From assembly GCA_028825335.1 (NCBI GenBank), contig JAPKAI010000001.1, forward strand, positions 26,541-90,540: DNA of 64,000 bases, read 5' to 3'. Each line of letters opens with the position of its first letter. The first letter of the stretch is position 1. Origin of the DNA: Gammaproteobacteria bacterium (GTDB lineage: Bacteria > Pseudomonadota > Gammaproteobacteria > Pseudomonadales > Pseudohongiellaceae). Positions 1-9,252 of the stretch are shown one piece after another. The notes beneath the pieces were generated by a model. It was not told where the DNA came from and searched no databases. It saw only the letters and a list, made by a program, of their open reading frames with translations. A program made the position numbers and the translations under genes.

Positions 1-1
1 A

Positions 2-175
2 ACAACGGCCGCGTACTATAAACAGATAATTTCACATGAAGATTTTCAGCAGCCCGGGTTCGATACCAGCTTCGTAGTGGATCATCCGGAATTACTTAAC
101 TATTCCGATAAGCGCCATCCTAGCGAAGTCGCTTTGGCGCTAGCGGCAGCAGTTGCTGCCTATTCGGGCTGGTGA
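2..175 (+). CDS. C-terminal fragment of a biotin carboxylase subunit (pyruvate/acetyl-CoA carboxylase type), 5' truncated by the window edge
   Basis: Open frame 2 reads TTAAYYKQIISHEDFQQPGFDTSFVVDHPELLNYSDKRHPSEVALALAAAVAAYSGW*; this resembles biotin carboxylase C-termini and lies immediately upstream of an OadA/PycB homologue. Confidence 0.65.
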   Translation, partial: TTAAYYKQIISHEDFQQPGFDTSFVVDHPELLNYSDKRHPSEVALALAAAVAAYSGW

Positions 176-212
176 AATTGCTAACAAAAGAATATTAGCA
201 GGAGAATAAAGC

Positions 213-2012
213 ATGACTAAGCCTAGACCTATTCAAGTCACCGATGTCATTTTGCGAGACGCGCATCAATCATTGATCGCAACACGCATGCGCCTTGATG
301 ACATGTTGCCCATCTGCCAGCAACTGGATGAGATCGGCTACTGGTCACTTGAAGTTTGGGGAGGCGCGACGTTTGATGCCTGCATACGTTTTCTAAAAGA
401 AGACCCTTGGGAGCGTTTGCAGAAGCTGAGGGCAGCACTGCCGAATACGCGATTGCAGATGTTACTTAGAGGACAAAATCTACTCGGTTATCGCCATTAT
501 GCTGATGATGTTGTCGCAGCCTTCGTGCAGAAATCTGCCGACAATGGCATCGACGTATTTCGGGTCTTCGACGCTTTGAATGACTTGCGTAACATCAAAA
601 CGGCGATGAAAGCTGTGAAGGACGCGGGGAAACACGCCCAAGGAACAATCTGTTATACGACTAGCCCGGTGCATAATGCCGAGCTTTACGTTCAGCAAGC
701 GAAGCAGTTGCAAGATATGGGTGCAGACTCTATCGTCATAAAAGATATGGCGGGACTCCTGACCCCTTACGGAACGTACGAATTAGTAAGCGCGATAAAA
801 GAAGCTGTGCCTCTTGATCTAGCCATCCATAGCCACTCGACTTCTGGCCTAGCTTCCCTATGTCAACTAAAGGCAATAGAAGCAGGTGCGGATAGAATCG
901 ATACGTCTATATCCGCCTTCGCTGGAGGCACTTCGCATCCATCGACTGAAGCTCAAGTGGCTGCCCTTAAAGATAGCCCTTATGACACAGGTTTAGACCT
1001 CACGAAACTTACCGCAATCGACGATTACTTTCGTGAGGTGCGCAAGAAGTATCAACAATTCGAAAGCGAGTTTACACGGGAAGATATTTCGGTGCAGATC
1101 AACCAAGTGCCGGGCGGCATGATGTCTAACTTGGCGAATCAGTTAAAAGAGCAGAATGCGCTGGATCGCATCAGAGAAGTGTTCGATGAGATTCCACGAG
1201 TACGTGAAGATCTAGGCTTCCCGCCGCTGGTTACGCCAACCTCACAGATCGTTGGCACACAGGCTGTTTACAATGTGCTTTCCGGAGAACGCTACAAGAC
1301 CATTACCAATGAAGTAAAGCGTTATCTACAGGGAGGCTATGGTCGGCCTCCTGCGGCCGTGGATGAGAAGCTACGCAATAAAGCCATCGGTAAAGAAGCC
1401 TATAGCGATGAGCGCCCAGCAGATTCTATCAAGCCTGAACTTGCTAAGTTACGCAAAGACATTGGCGATCTGGCGAAAAATGACGAAGATGTTTTGACCT
1501 TCGCCATGTTTCCTGACTTGGGTCGCGAATATCTGCAGCAGCGTGCTGATGGCACGTTGCTGCCTGAGGCTTTGTTACCTCCAGACAGTGGGGCCAAGGC
1601 AAAAGCCTCTATGGCTACCGAATTCAAACTTGACGTTCACGGGGAATCCTACGACGTGGCAATCACCGGCGTCGGTGAGTCAGGTGCCGGCCGCCGAAAG
1701 ATCTATCTCTCTATGGATGGTATGCCTGAAGAAGTAATTTTCGAACCACTTAATGAATATGTAGCCCAGAAGGGTGATAAGAGGAAGAAGGCCACCGAGC
1801 CGGGCCATGTTGCGGCGGCGATGCCAGGTAATATCGTCGATGTGTTAGTGGCCGAGGGTGATTCAGTTAGTGCGGGTCAGGCTGTGCTAGTCACCGAAGC
1901 TATGAAGATGGAGACGGAGATTCACGCCAACATCGACGGTAAAATTTTAACTGTTAATGTCACTAAAGGTGATCGAATCACGCCGGGTGAAGTACTGATC
2001 GAGATCGGCTAG
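213..2012 (+). CDS. oadA: Oxaloacetate decarboxylase alpha subunit / pyruvate carboxylase subunit B with C-terminal biotinyl domain
   Basis: 599 aa; N-terminal VTDVILRDAHQSLIATRMR carboxyltransferase motif and C-terminal biotin site VTEAMKMETEIHA. Confidence 0.93.
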   Translation: MTKPRPIQVTDVILRDAHQSLIATRMRLDDMLPICQQLDEIGYWSLEVWGGATFDACIRFLKEDPWERLQKLRAALPNTRLQMLLRGQNLLGYRHYADDVVAAFVQKSADNGIDVFRVFDALNDLRNIKTAMKAVKDAGKHAQGTICYTTSPVHNAELYVQQAKQLQDMGADSIVIKDMAGLLTPYGTYELVSAIKEAVPLDLAIHSHSTSGLASLCQLKAIEAGADRIDTSISAFAGGTSHPSTEAQVAALKDSPYDTGLDLTKLTAIDDYFREVRKKYQQFESEFTREDISVQINQVPGGMMSNLANQLKEQNALDRIREVFDEIPRVREDLGFPPLVTPTSQIVGTQAVYNVLSGERYKTITNEVKRYLQGGYGRPPAAVDEKLRNKAIGKEAYSDERPADSIKPELAKLRKDIGDLAKNDEDVLTFAMFPDLGREYLQQRADGTLLPEALLPPDSGAKAKASMATEFKLDVHGESYDVAITGVGESGAGRRKIYLSMDGMPEEVIFEPLNEYVAQKGDKRKKATEPGHVAAAMPGNIVDVLVAEGDSVSAGQAVLVTEAMKMETEIHANIDGKILTVNVTKGDRITPGEVLIEIG

Positions 2013-2123
2013 CCTATCCGCCTATTTCTGTCAATAATGCTTACAACTTTGACGAATAGACGTCCTTGATCTATGCGAGAATGATGGCACTAGAAACTAC
2101 GAGAAAATCAGGTAGTTCGCACA

Positions 2124-2621
2124 ATGAGTAAACTCAAAATCACCGGCTGGATATTAGGCCTCGTACTTGCCTCGGCCGCTGTGTTTTATGTCTATACGGC
2201 GCCATTCAATTACCAGCGGTTGCCTGGCGTTAGGATAGCTGGAACACTGACTGAACACCCTACCAACTGGAACGCGATAGACGTAGATGGCGTTGTCTAT
2301 TTGAAAATGGAGGGCTTTCCTCCAGTGGTAGTGAAAGTTCTCTATGCCTCGGACGAAGGTGGCATCATCACCGCAACGCGACCGGATAATGGTTATTGGG
2401 CGAGTCGAGTCAGAGGGAATCCAAATGGCTGGATTCGCTTCGGCGACGAAACCTATGCGTTGCAGGCAACGGAAATTTTTGGCGATGCGCGACTGCCGAT
2501 GTTGGAAGCCTACGGGGCGAATAACGGCATGCAGATGCGCTACGATTTTGAGGGCGAAGTAGTCGTTGGACAAAACGAGCCTCTGCATACATGGGAAGTG
2601 TTCTACTGGACAACGCGTTAG
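2124..2621 (+). CDS. Uncharacterised membrane-anchored protein (single N-terminal TM helix)
   Basis: 165 aa; hydrophobic N-terminus ITGWILGLVLASAAVFYVY; shares WNA / YWASRV / RFGDETY pattern with the ORF at 45503..46054. Confidence 0.7.
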   Translation: MSKLKITGWILGLVLASAAVFYVYTAPFNYQRLPGVRIAGTLTEHPTNWNAIDVDGVVYLKMEGFPPVVVKVLYASDEGGIITATRPDNGYWASRVRGNPNGWIRFGDETYALQATEIFGDARLPMLEAYGANNGMQMRYDFEGEVVVGQNEPLHTWEVFYWTTR

Positions 2622-2641
2622 TAAAGAGCCCTTGAAGAAAT

Positions 2642-2680
2642 AAAAAAGCCTTGCTCGATTAACGAGTAAGGTTTTTTAAA
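2642..2680. terminator. Bidirectional rho-independent terminator between convergent genes
   Basis: AAAAAAGCCTTGCTCGATTAACGAGTAAGGTTTTTT: CCTTGCTCG/CGAGTAAGG stem (one G-T pair) flanked by A- and T-tracts. Confidence 0.85.
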
Positions 2681-2701
2681 ATTTTCCTGCTCTAGGAAAA
2701 C

Positions 2702-4870
2702 TTAGAACGTTGTCTGTATGCTCAAGGTCCAACGACGATAGCGACTACTGCAAGAGTCTTGAATCAACGTCAGCGAGCCATCGATAGTAGTTCCGTCGAA
2801 GCGCTGTCGAAGTCGGCAGCGTGATGCGTCTAACGTGTTGTCAGTTTCAAGGCGGAAGGTCCAATCTTCGAGCCAGACTTTAGAGACAAATAAATTCAGT
2901 GAGTTCTCTCTGTCATTGCGCGTGATAGTCTGAATGTCGATGTCGTAATTGCCGCCCAAAATAGAGTGACTGTAATTAACGCCATAACTCAAGCCGAGAG
3001 GGGTGATGTCGTGCCGAAAATTTATACCCACGAAGCCGCGACCACCGATGCGCTGTTCTGTTAGAAGGAAGGGATCTAGGATCTCTGAGTCGAAGAGACC
3101 AACAGTCACGCCTAATATTGCATCGGGTAAATTGAGACGGTTCAGGCGAATGCTAGCTCGATTAAACATGCTCCACCGCTTGGCTGGCGCGACATTACCC
3201 GTTGCCGAAAGGGGCTGGGCAGGGTCGATCGTGGCATTGATTCTTCCTATATAGTTGTCGATGTCCGTATGGGCGATACTGCTGGATAGCACGCCGCCAT
3301 CGTTAGGTAGTCTGTACTCTAACTCGGCCTCATAACTCCAGCTTGTTTGCGGTTCTAGTTCGGGATTACCAGCGAGGGCGTTGAGATCTCGATCATCTTC
3401 GTTGGTTGTGGCGGCGAAGCTAAAAAAGCTCAGCTGTGAAACGTCTCTCTTTATCGTGGCGCGAAAGCGGAAGTTGTCGGTAATGTTGAAGCGATAATCG
3501 AGAGAGGGTCGCCAGAACTGAAAGTCTCGGCTTTTTCTTACTGCGCCGGTTTGCGATATTTCCGATGTCTCATACACGATACTACTTTCGAGAGAGCTGC
3601 GATCACTTAGCGTCCAGTTATGAAACGCAAAGCCCTCGTAGCGAATCTCCTGAACATTCGTGCCCGGATTGGAGATCGACGACAAGGGAGAGAGGCCGCC
3701 GACACTTTCTGAGGGTGCCTCGGTACCGAAGCTGCTGCCAATTAGTAGGCTGGAGTCGAGCTGTGTGTCGGCTCGCTCAAAACCTACGCGCAAGGATTGC
3801 CCCTCGTTCAAGGAAAAGTTGTAGTTGCTCTGAACAATAAATTCACTGATTTCGCGCCTAGAATCGATAAATAGATTTTTACTCAAACCTATATCTACCG
3901 GATCTGCTTCGAAACGCTCTCGTACGGAATTGCGAATCTCATTGTTCGCTACAAACAATACGGCGAGACGTGATCCATTGTCGAAATTGAATTCATAGTC
4001 ACCCCCGACTTCCCAATTACTCTCTTCGTTTTCAACCTGCTCTTTCTGAATACTGTTGATCACGCCGGCATCGGTGAAGTCTACGAAGTCGCGGCGGACA
4101 GGCCGAGGATGGTCTCCTTCGCTAACCAAGGCATTTAGCTGCGCACGATGAGGGCCAAGGCTGTAACTCAGGTTGGTAGAGAAACTTTGTTCGTCCTGCT
4201 CGCGTATAGTCGTTTCGAATAGGGTGCCTAGTAGCTCACCGTTGGGTCCTAGCCGGACCTCTCGGTTGTCGCGGTTCTCGTAGCGAGGCCGCGATTTTAG
4301 ATTCACTAAGGCTTGAAAATTTCCTATCTGCTGAGACCAAGCAACGGAACCACCGGTCTCGAATTTGTCGTCGTGATTGAGTCGGCTAATTAACTCTACC
4401 GTCGTGCTAGATCTTGATTCCACTGCGACCAAGATGACATTTATTACTTCACTGGCACCACGCACGTTCAAGGCGCCGGTAGTGTCCCGAATGATCTCTA
4501 TGCGTTCGACTTCCTCAGCAGTGATGCGTTCGAGCTGGTCTGATGCAGAGTTGTCTTTGCCTGCTATACGTTGCCCGTTGATCAGCAGGTTTCCGCCGGT
4601 ACCAAGGCCACGATTGCCTCCGCCTCTACCGCCGCCTCTTAATGAGACGCCGGGGATGCGGTCCAACATGTCTTTGGCAGTAACTGGGCTGTATTGTGCA
4701 AAGAATTCAGCACCATATACCACCGTTGAATTCGTGTTCTCATCCGCATTTTCTGAGAGTTCAACTACAGCGCCCGCAGTCTGTTGCGGGGTAGGAGCGC
4801 TCTCCTGAGCGAGGCCGTTCTGTGTGGCGACTAATAGGATGGAAAAACTGAGGTGTGACAGATGCTTCAT
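2702..4870 (-). CDS. TonB-dependent outer membrane receptor
   Basis: Internal start MKHLSHLSFSILLVATQNGLAQES gives a signal peptide; plug region (PVTAKDMLDRIPGVSLRGGGRGGGNRGLGTGGNLLINGQRIAGK...RITAEEVERIEIIRDTTGALNVRGASEVINVI) and a C-terminal aromatic residue. Confidence 0.88.
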   Translation of the reverse strand: MKHLSHLSFSILLVATQNGLAQESAPTPQQTAGAVVELSENADENTNSTVVYGAEFFAQYSPVTAKDMLDRIPGVSLRGGGRGGGNRGLGTGGNLLINGQRIAGKDNSASDQLERITAEEVERIEIIRDTTGALNVRGASEVINVILVAVESRSSTTVELISRLNHDDKFETGGSVAWSQQIGNFQALVNLKSRPRYENRDNREVRLGPNGELLGTLFETTIREQDEQSFSTNLSYSLGPHRAQLNALVSEGDHPRPVRRDFVDFTDAGVINSIQKEQVENEESNWEVGGDYEFNFDNGSRLAVLFVANNEIRNSVRERFEADPVDIGLSKNLFIDSRREISEFIVQSNYNFSLNEGQSLRVGFERADTQLDSSLLIGSSFGTEAPSESVGGLSPLSSISNPGTNVQEIRYEGFAFHNWTLSDRSSLESSIVYETSEISQTGAVRKSRDFQFWRPSLDYRFNITDNFRFRATIKRDVSQLSFFSFAATTNEDDRDLNALAGNPELEPQTSWSYEAELEYRLPNDGGVLSSSIAHTDIDNYIGRINATIDPAQPLSATGNVAPAKRWSMFNRASIRLNRLNLPDAILGVTVGLFDSEILDPFLLTEQRIGGRGFVGINFRHDITPLGLSYGVNYSHSILGGNYDIDIQTITRNDRENSLNLFVSKVWLEDWTFRLETDNTLDASRCRLRQRFDGTTIDGSLTLIQDSCSSRYRRWTLSIQTTF

Positions 4871-5085
4871 AGTTCTCATTGTGGTTAGTGCCCAGTTGAA
4901 AAATCTGACCCTTTCAAAGATCGTTCTATAAGGTGGGATCAAGCCACGAGATGTAGTGATTCGAAGCCAGAATTGGCTATTGCATGTAATAAGACACAGG
5001 TTATGCGCTCTTAAGATACGTCGATGTACGTTCTTTAGTTCAATTTTTACACTAATCGCCAAAATGATGGCTTCGATTCCTAAAC

Positions 5086-5973
5086 TTAGGGATAGCGCTG
5101 GAAGAACGTCCAGATGAGTTCACTAGCAGAGATGTCCTGAGTGACGTGACTTCCCGGTCGCGAAATTGGTCCGCCAGGCCATGTGTGGCCGCCCCCTTCA
5201 ATGAGATACCATTCGGTGGCGGCGGTGCAGCCTGACCACGTGTAGTGCAGGACCTCAGTACTAACCCTGCTTTGAGTAGGTTCAGAAGCACAGCCATTGT
5301 GACGTGCCCAGCGCGTCATGATCTCCTGCATAGGCGGATCGAACCACGGAGTGCCTGATCCTTCGATGGGTACGATCCTATCCGCATCACCCTGGAATGA
5401 GAGCATAGGACGAGGGCCAGCATCGGCACATTCCTCCGTGTAGTAATAGCGATAGGTCACCGGGGCGAAGGCGGCGAAGGGCGTGTCAGCCAGACAGGCT
5501 AGTGCCGAGCTTATATCACCACCAGCGGACATGCCTGTGGCGTAAAATTGCTGCGTACAGAATTCGTCTTGCAGCGATGCGACTAACTCCAGAATGAAAT
5601 TCACATCATAGTCGCGCTCGCGTTTTACAGCCTCCCATGCGCTGTTCCAATAGGTGGCCAATGGATGATCCTGATCCACATAATGTTTGTTAGCATCCGG
5701 ATGTACGAGAACAAACCCTTCGCGGTCGGCAATAGGGGGAAAGTTGCTGTAGCGAAACTCTCCTTCTGCTGTGCCAGTCGCTCCATGGAAATCGAAAACC
5801 ACATGTGCACAGTCTCCCGCTAGGAATCCCATTGGCAGTCGTAGTAGGTATTTGCGTTCTATGCCGGCACTGCCAACAAAAGCGCGGGTTTCATAATCGG
5901 TCGAGTCAGAGGTTTGGCTAGATGCAAGCTGCCCCATAAATAATACCGATACAATAACAACTACGCGTAACAT
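5086..5973 (-). CDS. Secreted PHB depolymerase / feruloyl-esterase-like alpha/beta hydrolase
   Basis: 295 aa; signal peptide; GMSAGGD nucleophile elbow; GGGHTWPGG C-terminal His motif typical of LpqC/PHB depolymerase-type esterases. Confidence 0.85.
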   Translation of the reverse strand: MLRVVVIVSVLFMGQLASSQTSDSTDYETRAFVGSAGIERKYLLRLPMGFLAGDCAHVVFDFHGATGTAEGEFRYSNFPPIADREGFVLVHPDANKHYVDQDHPLATYWNSAWEAVKRERDYDVNFILELVASLQDEFCTQQFYATGMSAGGDISSALACLADTPFAAFAPVTYRYYYTEECADAGPRPMLSFQGDADRIVPIEGSGTPWFDPPMQEIMTRWARHNGCASEPTQSRVSTEVLHYTWSGCTAATEWYLIEGGGHTWPGGPISRPGSHVTQDISASELIWTFFQRYP

Positions 5974-6136
5974 AATTAAAAGTCTTAGCTCAAAAATTTC
6001 TCTACTCCCTATCTGTGAACTACTTAGAGACGCGGCAGGCCTGTAGAGTTTTACTAGACTGAGTCTAGGTGACTGCTTTCGATTCAGTCTTCTCGCTATT
6101 TAGGTCGGCGATCCAGGTGATACATAAGTGTCGCTG

Positions 6137-7048
6137 CTATTTCTGTGCTCGTTGAGCTAAACGTTCATGAATGGCTTCGATAAACTCTGCGGTGGTGCCG
6201 CAGCAGCCTCCTACGAGATTGGCGCCTAGGTCCAGCCATTTTTCGACGAAATCGGCATAGCTGCTCGGCGTGATATCTTCTCGAATCATAAGTGAGCCAT
6301 CTTTCTCTTTGTCCCCGGCTAACAGCCAGTCTCTGGGAATTTCGGTAAAGGCATTGGCATAGCCCCCAGTAATTTTTACACCTGATTCTACTAATATAGG
6401 AATAGCCTCGCTGATACGCTCGGGCAAACAACAATTCGCGAGTATGCCGTCGGGTTTAAAAGGCTGTAACATCTCACAGACGGCAGCTAGAGACTCACCA
6501 CTTTTTAAGCAGGCAGTGCGCTTATCGTCTAGAGTAAAGGCAACGAAGAAAGGTTTACCGCTTTCGCTTGCCGCTCTAGCGGCAGCCAATGCCTCAGTTG
6601 AATGAGACATGGTTTCGCAAAGGAATAGATCAACTGATGGTGCCAGTGCTGCAACCTGCTCTGTGTATAACGGGAGAAGGGCTTCAAGATCAAGAACGCA
6701 ATCGGGTCGATAGCTGCCGTTAAGTGGAGGAAGGGAGCCGGCGATGCGTACTCCCTCTATACCCGATTCCTCGCGTGCTCTTTGCGCCAAGTTGGCAGCC
6801 AGTTCATTGAGCTCGACGGTGCGCTGGGCCAATCCAATCTTCGCTAGGTCGTTACGTATTACTCCATAACTGTTAGTCGTGATTATTCTCGCACCAGCTG
6901 CTATGTTTTCTCTGTGGATATCTACGACAACGTCAGGGGCTACCAACAATGCGTTAGCAGACCAGATCGTGCCAGGGATTTCGACGCCTCTCATCGAAAG
7001 GGATTTTCCCATTCCAGCATCTAGAAGCGTGACCGAATTTTCTAACAA
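6137..7048 (-). CDS. Homocysteine S-methyltransferase family protein
   Basis: 303 aa; LLDAGMGKSL start, TTNSYG, ANCC and GGCCGTT zinc-binding cysteine motifs. Confidence 0.9.
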   Translation of the reverse strand: MLENSVTLLDAGMGKSLSMRGVEIPGTIWSANALLVAPDVVVDIHRENIAAGARIITTNSYGVIRNDLAKIGLAQRTVELNELAANLAQRAREESGIEGVRIAGSLPPLNGSYRPDCVLDLEALLPLYTEQVAALAPSVDLFLCETMSHSTEALAAARAASESGKPFFVAFTLDDKRTACLKSGESLAAVCEMLQPFKPDGILANCCLPERISEAIPILVESGVKITGGYANAFTEIPRDWLLAGDKEKDGSLMIREDITPSSYADFVEKWLDLGANLVGGCCGTTAEFIEAIHERLAQRAQK

Positions 7049-7063
7049 GAGTGATATTTCATA

Positions 7064-8590
7064 TTAGGTGGTTCGAGTGCGGCGCAGCATCCGCCAGATT
7101 GAAACACCAAGTATGCCGTAAACAAATAGCAGGGGCAACGAGGCCAGCAATGATGTGGTTTGTAGCTCTCTCAGCCCGCCTACGAAGAGGAGGCTGAGGG
7201 GCAGTGTGCCCAGGGCAAAAGCCCAAAATACTCGGTGCCAACGAGCCGGGTGTTCACCCTCGCCCAGACTTCGGGTTGCCCCGGCTGCCAAGGTGTAGGC
7301 TGCCGAGTCATAGGTAGTGGCGACGAAAATTAGGCCGATCACGGCTACTAATAAGACTAGCACTGAACCTAGGGGCAGCAAGGATACAATGCTAGCAATC
7401 GCACTCGATGGGCTTACTTCAGTTGCCTCAGCTACTACGGGATAGATGTTCTGCACCTCTAGATATTGTGCATAACCACCTAATACCATGAAGAACAAAG
7501 CACAACCTAGACTGCCCCAACCCAGCACCCCGACAATGAGTTCTCGCAGGGTTCGCCCGCGAGAAATTTTGCAGATGAACATACCAACGAACGGTCCCAT
7601 CGCTAGCCACCAGGCCCAATAGAACACGGTCCAGGACTCTACGAAGTCTGCACGTTGCAGTGGGTCGGTCCAGGTGAGCATGCGCACAAAATTACCAGCT
7701 ACTGTGCCCAACGAAGTAACCCCCGCTTCTAGTATGAACAGAGTAGGACCGAATACAAAAATGTAGACGATGAGTATCAGCGCCAGAAATGCATTAATAG
7801 TACTGAGCCGCCTAATACCTTCGTTTAATCCCCTGAATACACTAAAAGCGATCAAACCTGTCGCCGCAAGCACAACGCCGATCTGTAAGACTATGCCATC
7901 TTCAATGCCTGTTAGTTTGTTGATTGCGGACGAAACCACCGAAGTACCAAAGCCGAGACCTGTAGCACAGGTGCCGATGGTGCCTACGATGAATAACAAG
8001 TCTATGAGCCGGCCTGGCCACAACTCTTGTTGCCTGCCCAAAACCTCCGCACAGGCCGAGCTAAGTCTTAGCGCAGGAATTTGGAATACATGATAAGACA
8101 GGCACAGGCCCACTGCGGGGAGGCAATAGAATGCCCAGCCAATGGGTCCCCAGTGGAATATTCCATAACTGTTCGCTATTAATAGAGCCGCGTCTGATTC
8201 GGGCTCGATGCCGAAGGGAGGAGCAATATAGTAGAAGGTCCATTCAGTCGCGCCCCAGTAGATCAGTGAGGCTGCAATTCCTGCGCAGAACAGCATGGAT
8301 ATCCAACTATACTGACTGTATTCCGGTTTTGCTTCTGAGCCCAATACCAATTCGCCATACGGACTAATCGCGATACACAAGAGGAAACCGAGTGTAAGTA
8401 TAGCGGCAATCACATACAGAACGCCGAGGCGGGTTGAGATGAAGACATAGGATGTATCGATCGCAGTCGCGCTCCACTGCGGAGCAATCAGTATCGTCCC
8501 AACAATGACTATGAGTAATACGAGTCCACCTGAGAAGATAAATCTATCTATAGACTGAACGTTCTGTTCGCTATTTGGTGGGAATTGCAT
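7064..8590 (-). CDS. BCCT-family (betaine/carnitine/choline-type) transporter
   Basis: 508 aa polytopic protein with YWGATEWTFYYIAPPFGIEP, GPIGWAFYCLPA, ESWTVFYWAWWLAMGPFVGMFI and ISRGRTLRELIVGVL motifs. Confidence 0.92.
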   Translation of the reverse strand: MQFPPNSEQNVQSIDRFIFSGGLVLLIVIVGTILIAPQWSATAIDTSYVFISTRLGVLYVIAAILTLGFLLCIAISPYGELVLGSEAKPEYSQYSWISMLFCAGIAASLIYWGATEWTFYYIAPPFGIEPESDAALLIANSYGIFHWGPIGWAFYCLPAVGLCLSYHVFQIPALRLSSACAEVLGRQQELWPGRLIDLLFIVGTIGTCATGLGFGTSVVSSAINKLTGIEDGIVLQIGVVLAATGLIAFSVFRGLNEGIRRLSTINAFLALILIVYIFVFGPTLFILEAGVTSLGTVAGNFVRMLTWTDPLQRADFVESWTVFYWAWWLAMGPFVGMFICKISRGRTLRELIVGVLGWGSLGCALFFMVLGGYAQYLEVQNIYPVVAEATEVSPSSAIASIVSLLPLGSVLVLLVAVIGLIFVATTYDSAAYTLAAGATRSLGEGEHPARWHRVFWAFALGTLPLSLLFVGGLRELQTTSLLASLPLLFVYGILGVSIWRMLRRTRTT

Positions 8591-8619
8591 GACTGATACC
8601 TATTATTATTGCCTAATTT

Positions 8620-9252
8620 CTATTTCTGAAGTGTATTGATGTAACTCACTACGTTAATGACTGCCTGATCGTCTCTCAAGGTTTTTGACATGGTTACCAT
8701 TTGGCTACCGTAAGTGTCTTCTCGATGCGATCCTCGAAAACCTGCGCGAAAATTTCTTAGCTGAGTAATCAGGTACCAATCATTTTGCCCGGCTAGAGCT
8801 GGCACTCCCAGCGCTTCATTGCCTTGCGCATTAACTCCGTGACAAGCGGCGCAGGTTTGGAAAGCGGTGCGTCCCTGATTTACATTGCCTTCGACGGTAA
8901 CTTCTGCAGGCACATATTCCCAGTTGCCTGCCCAGGCGACGATATCGGTAATACTTTCATCACTGAGTTTTGCCGCCATAGATCGCATGGCGATGCCCTG
9001 TGTATCTTCCCCATGTGTGCCACGAATACCTGCGCGGAAATTTTCCAGCTGGCGTTTTAGGTACCAAGCTTCCATGCCCGCTAGTCGAGGAGCTTCGACG
9101 GCGATGTTGCCTATGCCTTCGACGCCGTGACAGGTGTTGCAATAGCGGTCGTCCATTGCGGCCGCAACTCCCACGTCGCCCTCAGCTGCCAGCGAAGCTA
9201 TATTACAAAGAGAGGATAAAGTTAGTGCTGTTGCTGCTATGATTTTTTTCAT
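8620..9252 (-). CDS. Diheme cytochrome c (cytochrome c4-like tandem domain)
   Basis: Start at internal MKKIIAATALTLSSL; CNTCH and CAACH heme motifs in duplicated domains (WYLKRQLENFRAGIRGTHGEDTQG / WYLITQLRNFRAGFRGSHREDTYG). Confidence 0.9.
   Translation of the reverse strand: MKKIIAATALTLSSLCNIASLAAEGDVGVAAAMDDRYCNTCHGVEGIGNIAVEAPRLAGMEAWYLKRQLENFRAGIRGTHGEDTQGIAMRSMAAKLSDESITDIVAWAGNWEYVPAEVTVEGNVNQGRTAFQTCAACHGVNAQGNEALGVPALAGQNDWYLITQLRNFRAGFRGSHREDTYGSQMVTMSKTLRDDQAVINVVSYINTLQK

Noticed and set aside
2154-2588. 144-aa minus-strand ORF
   Set aside because: Antisense to the 2124-2621 gene, whose TM helix and paralogue at 45.5 kb support the plus strand.
4377-4808. 143-aa plus-strand ORF opposite the TonB receptor plug
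   Set aside because: Shadow ORF with Pro-rich reverse translation of the Gly-rich plug loop.
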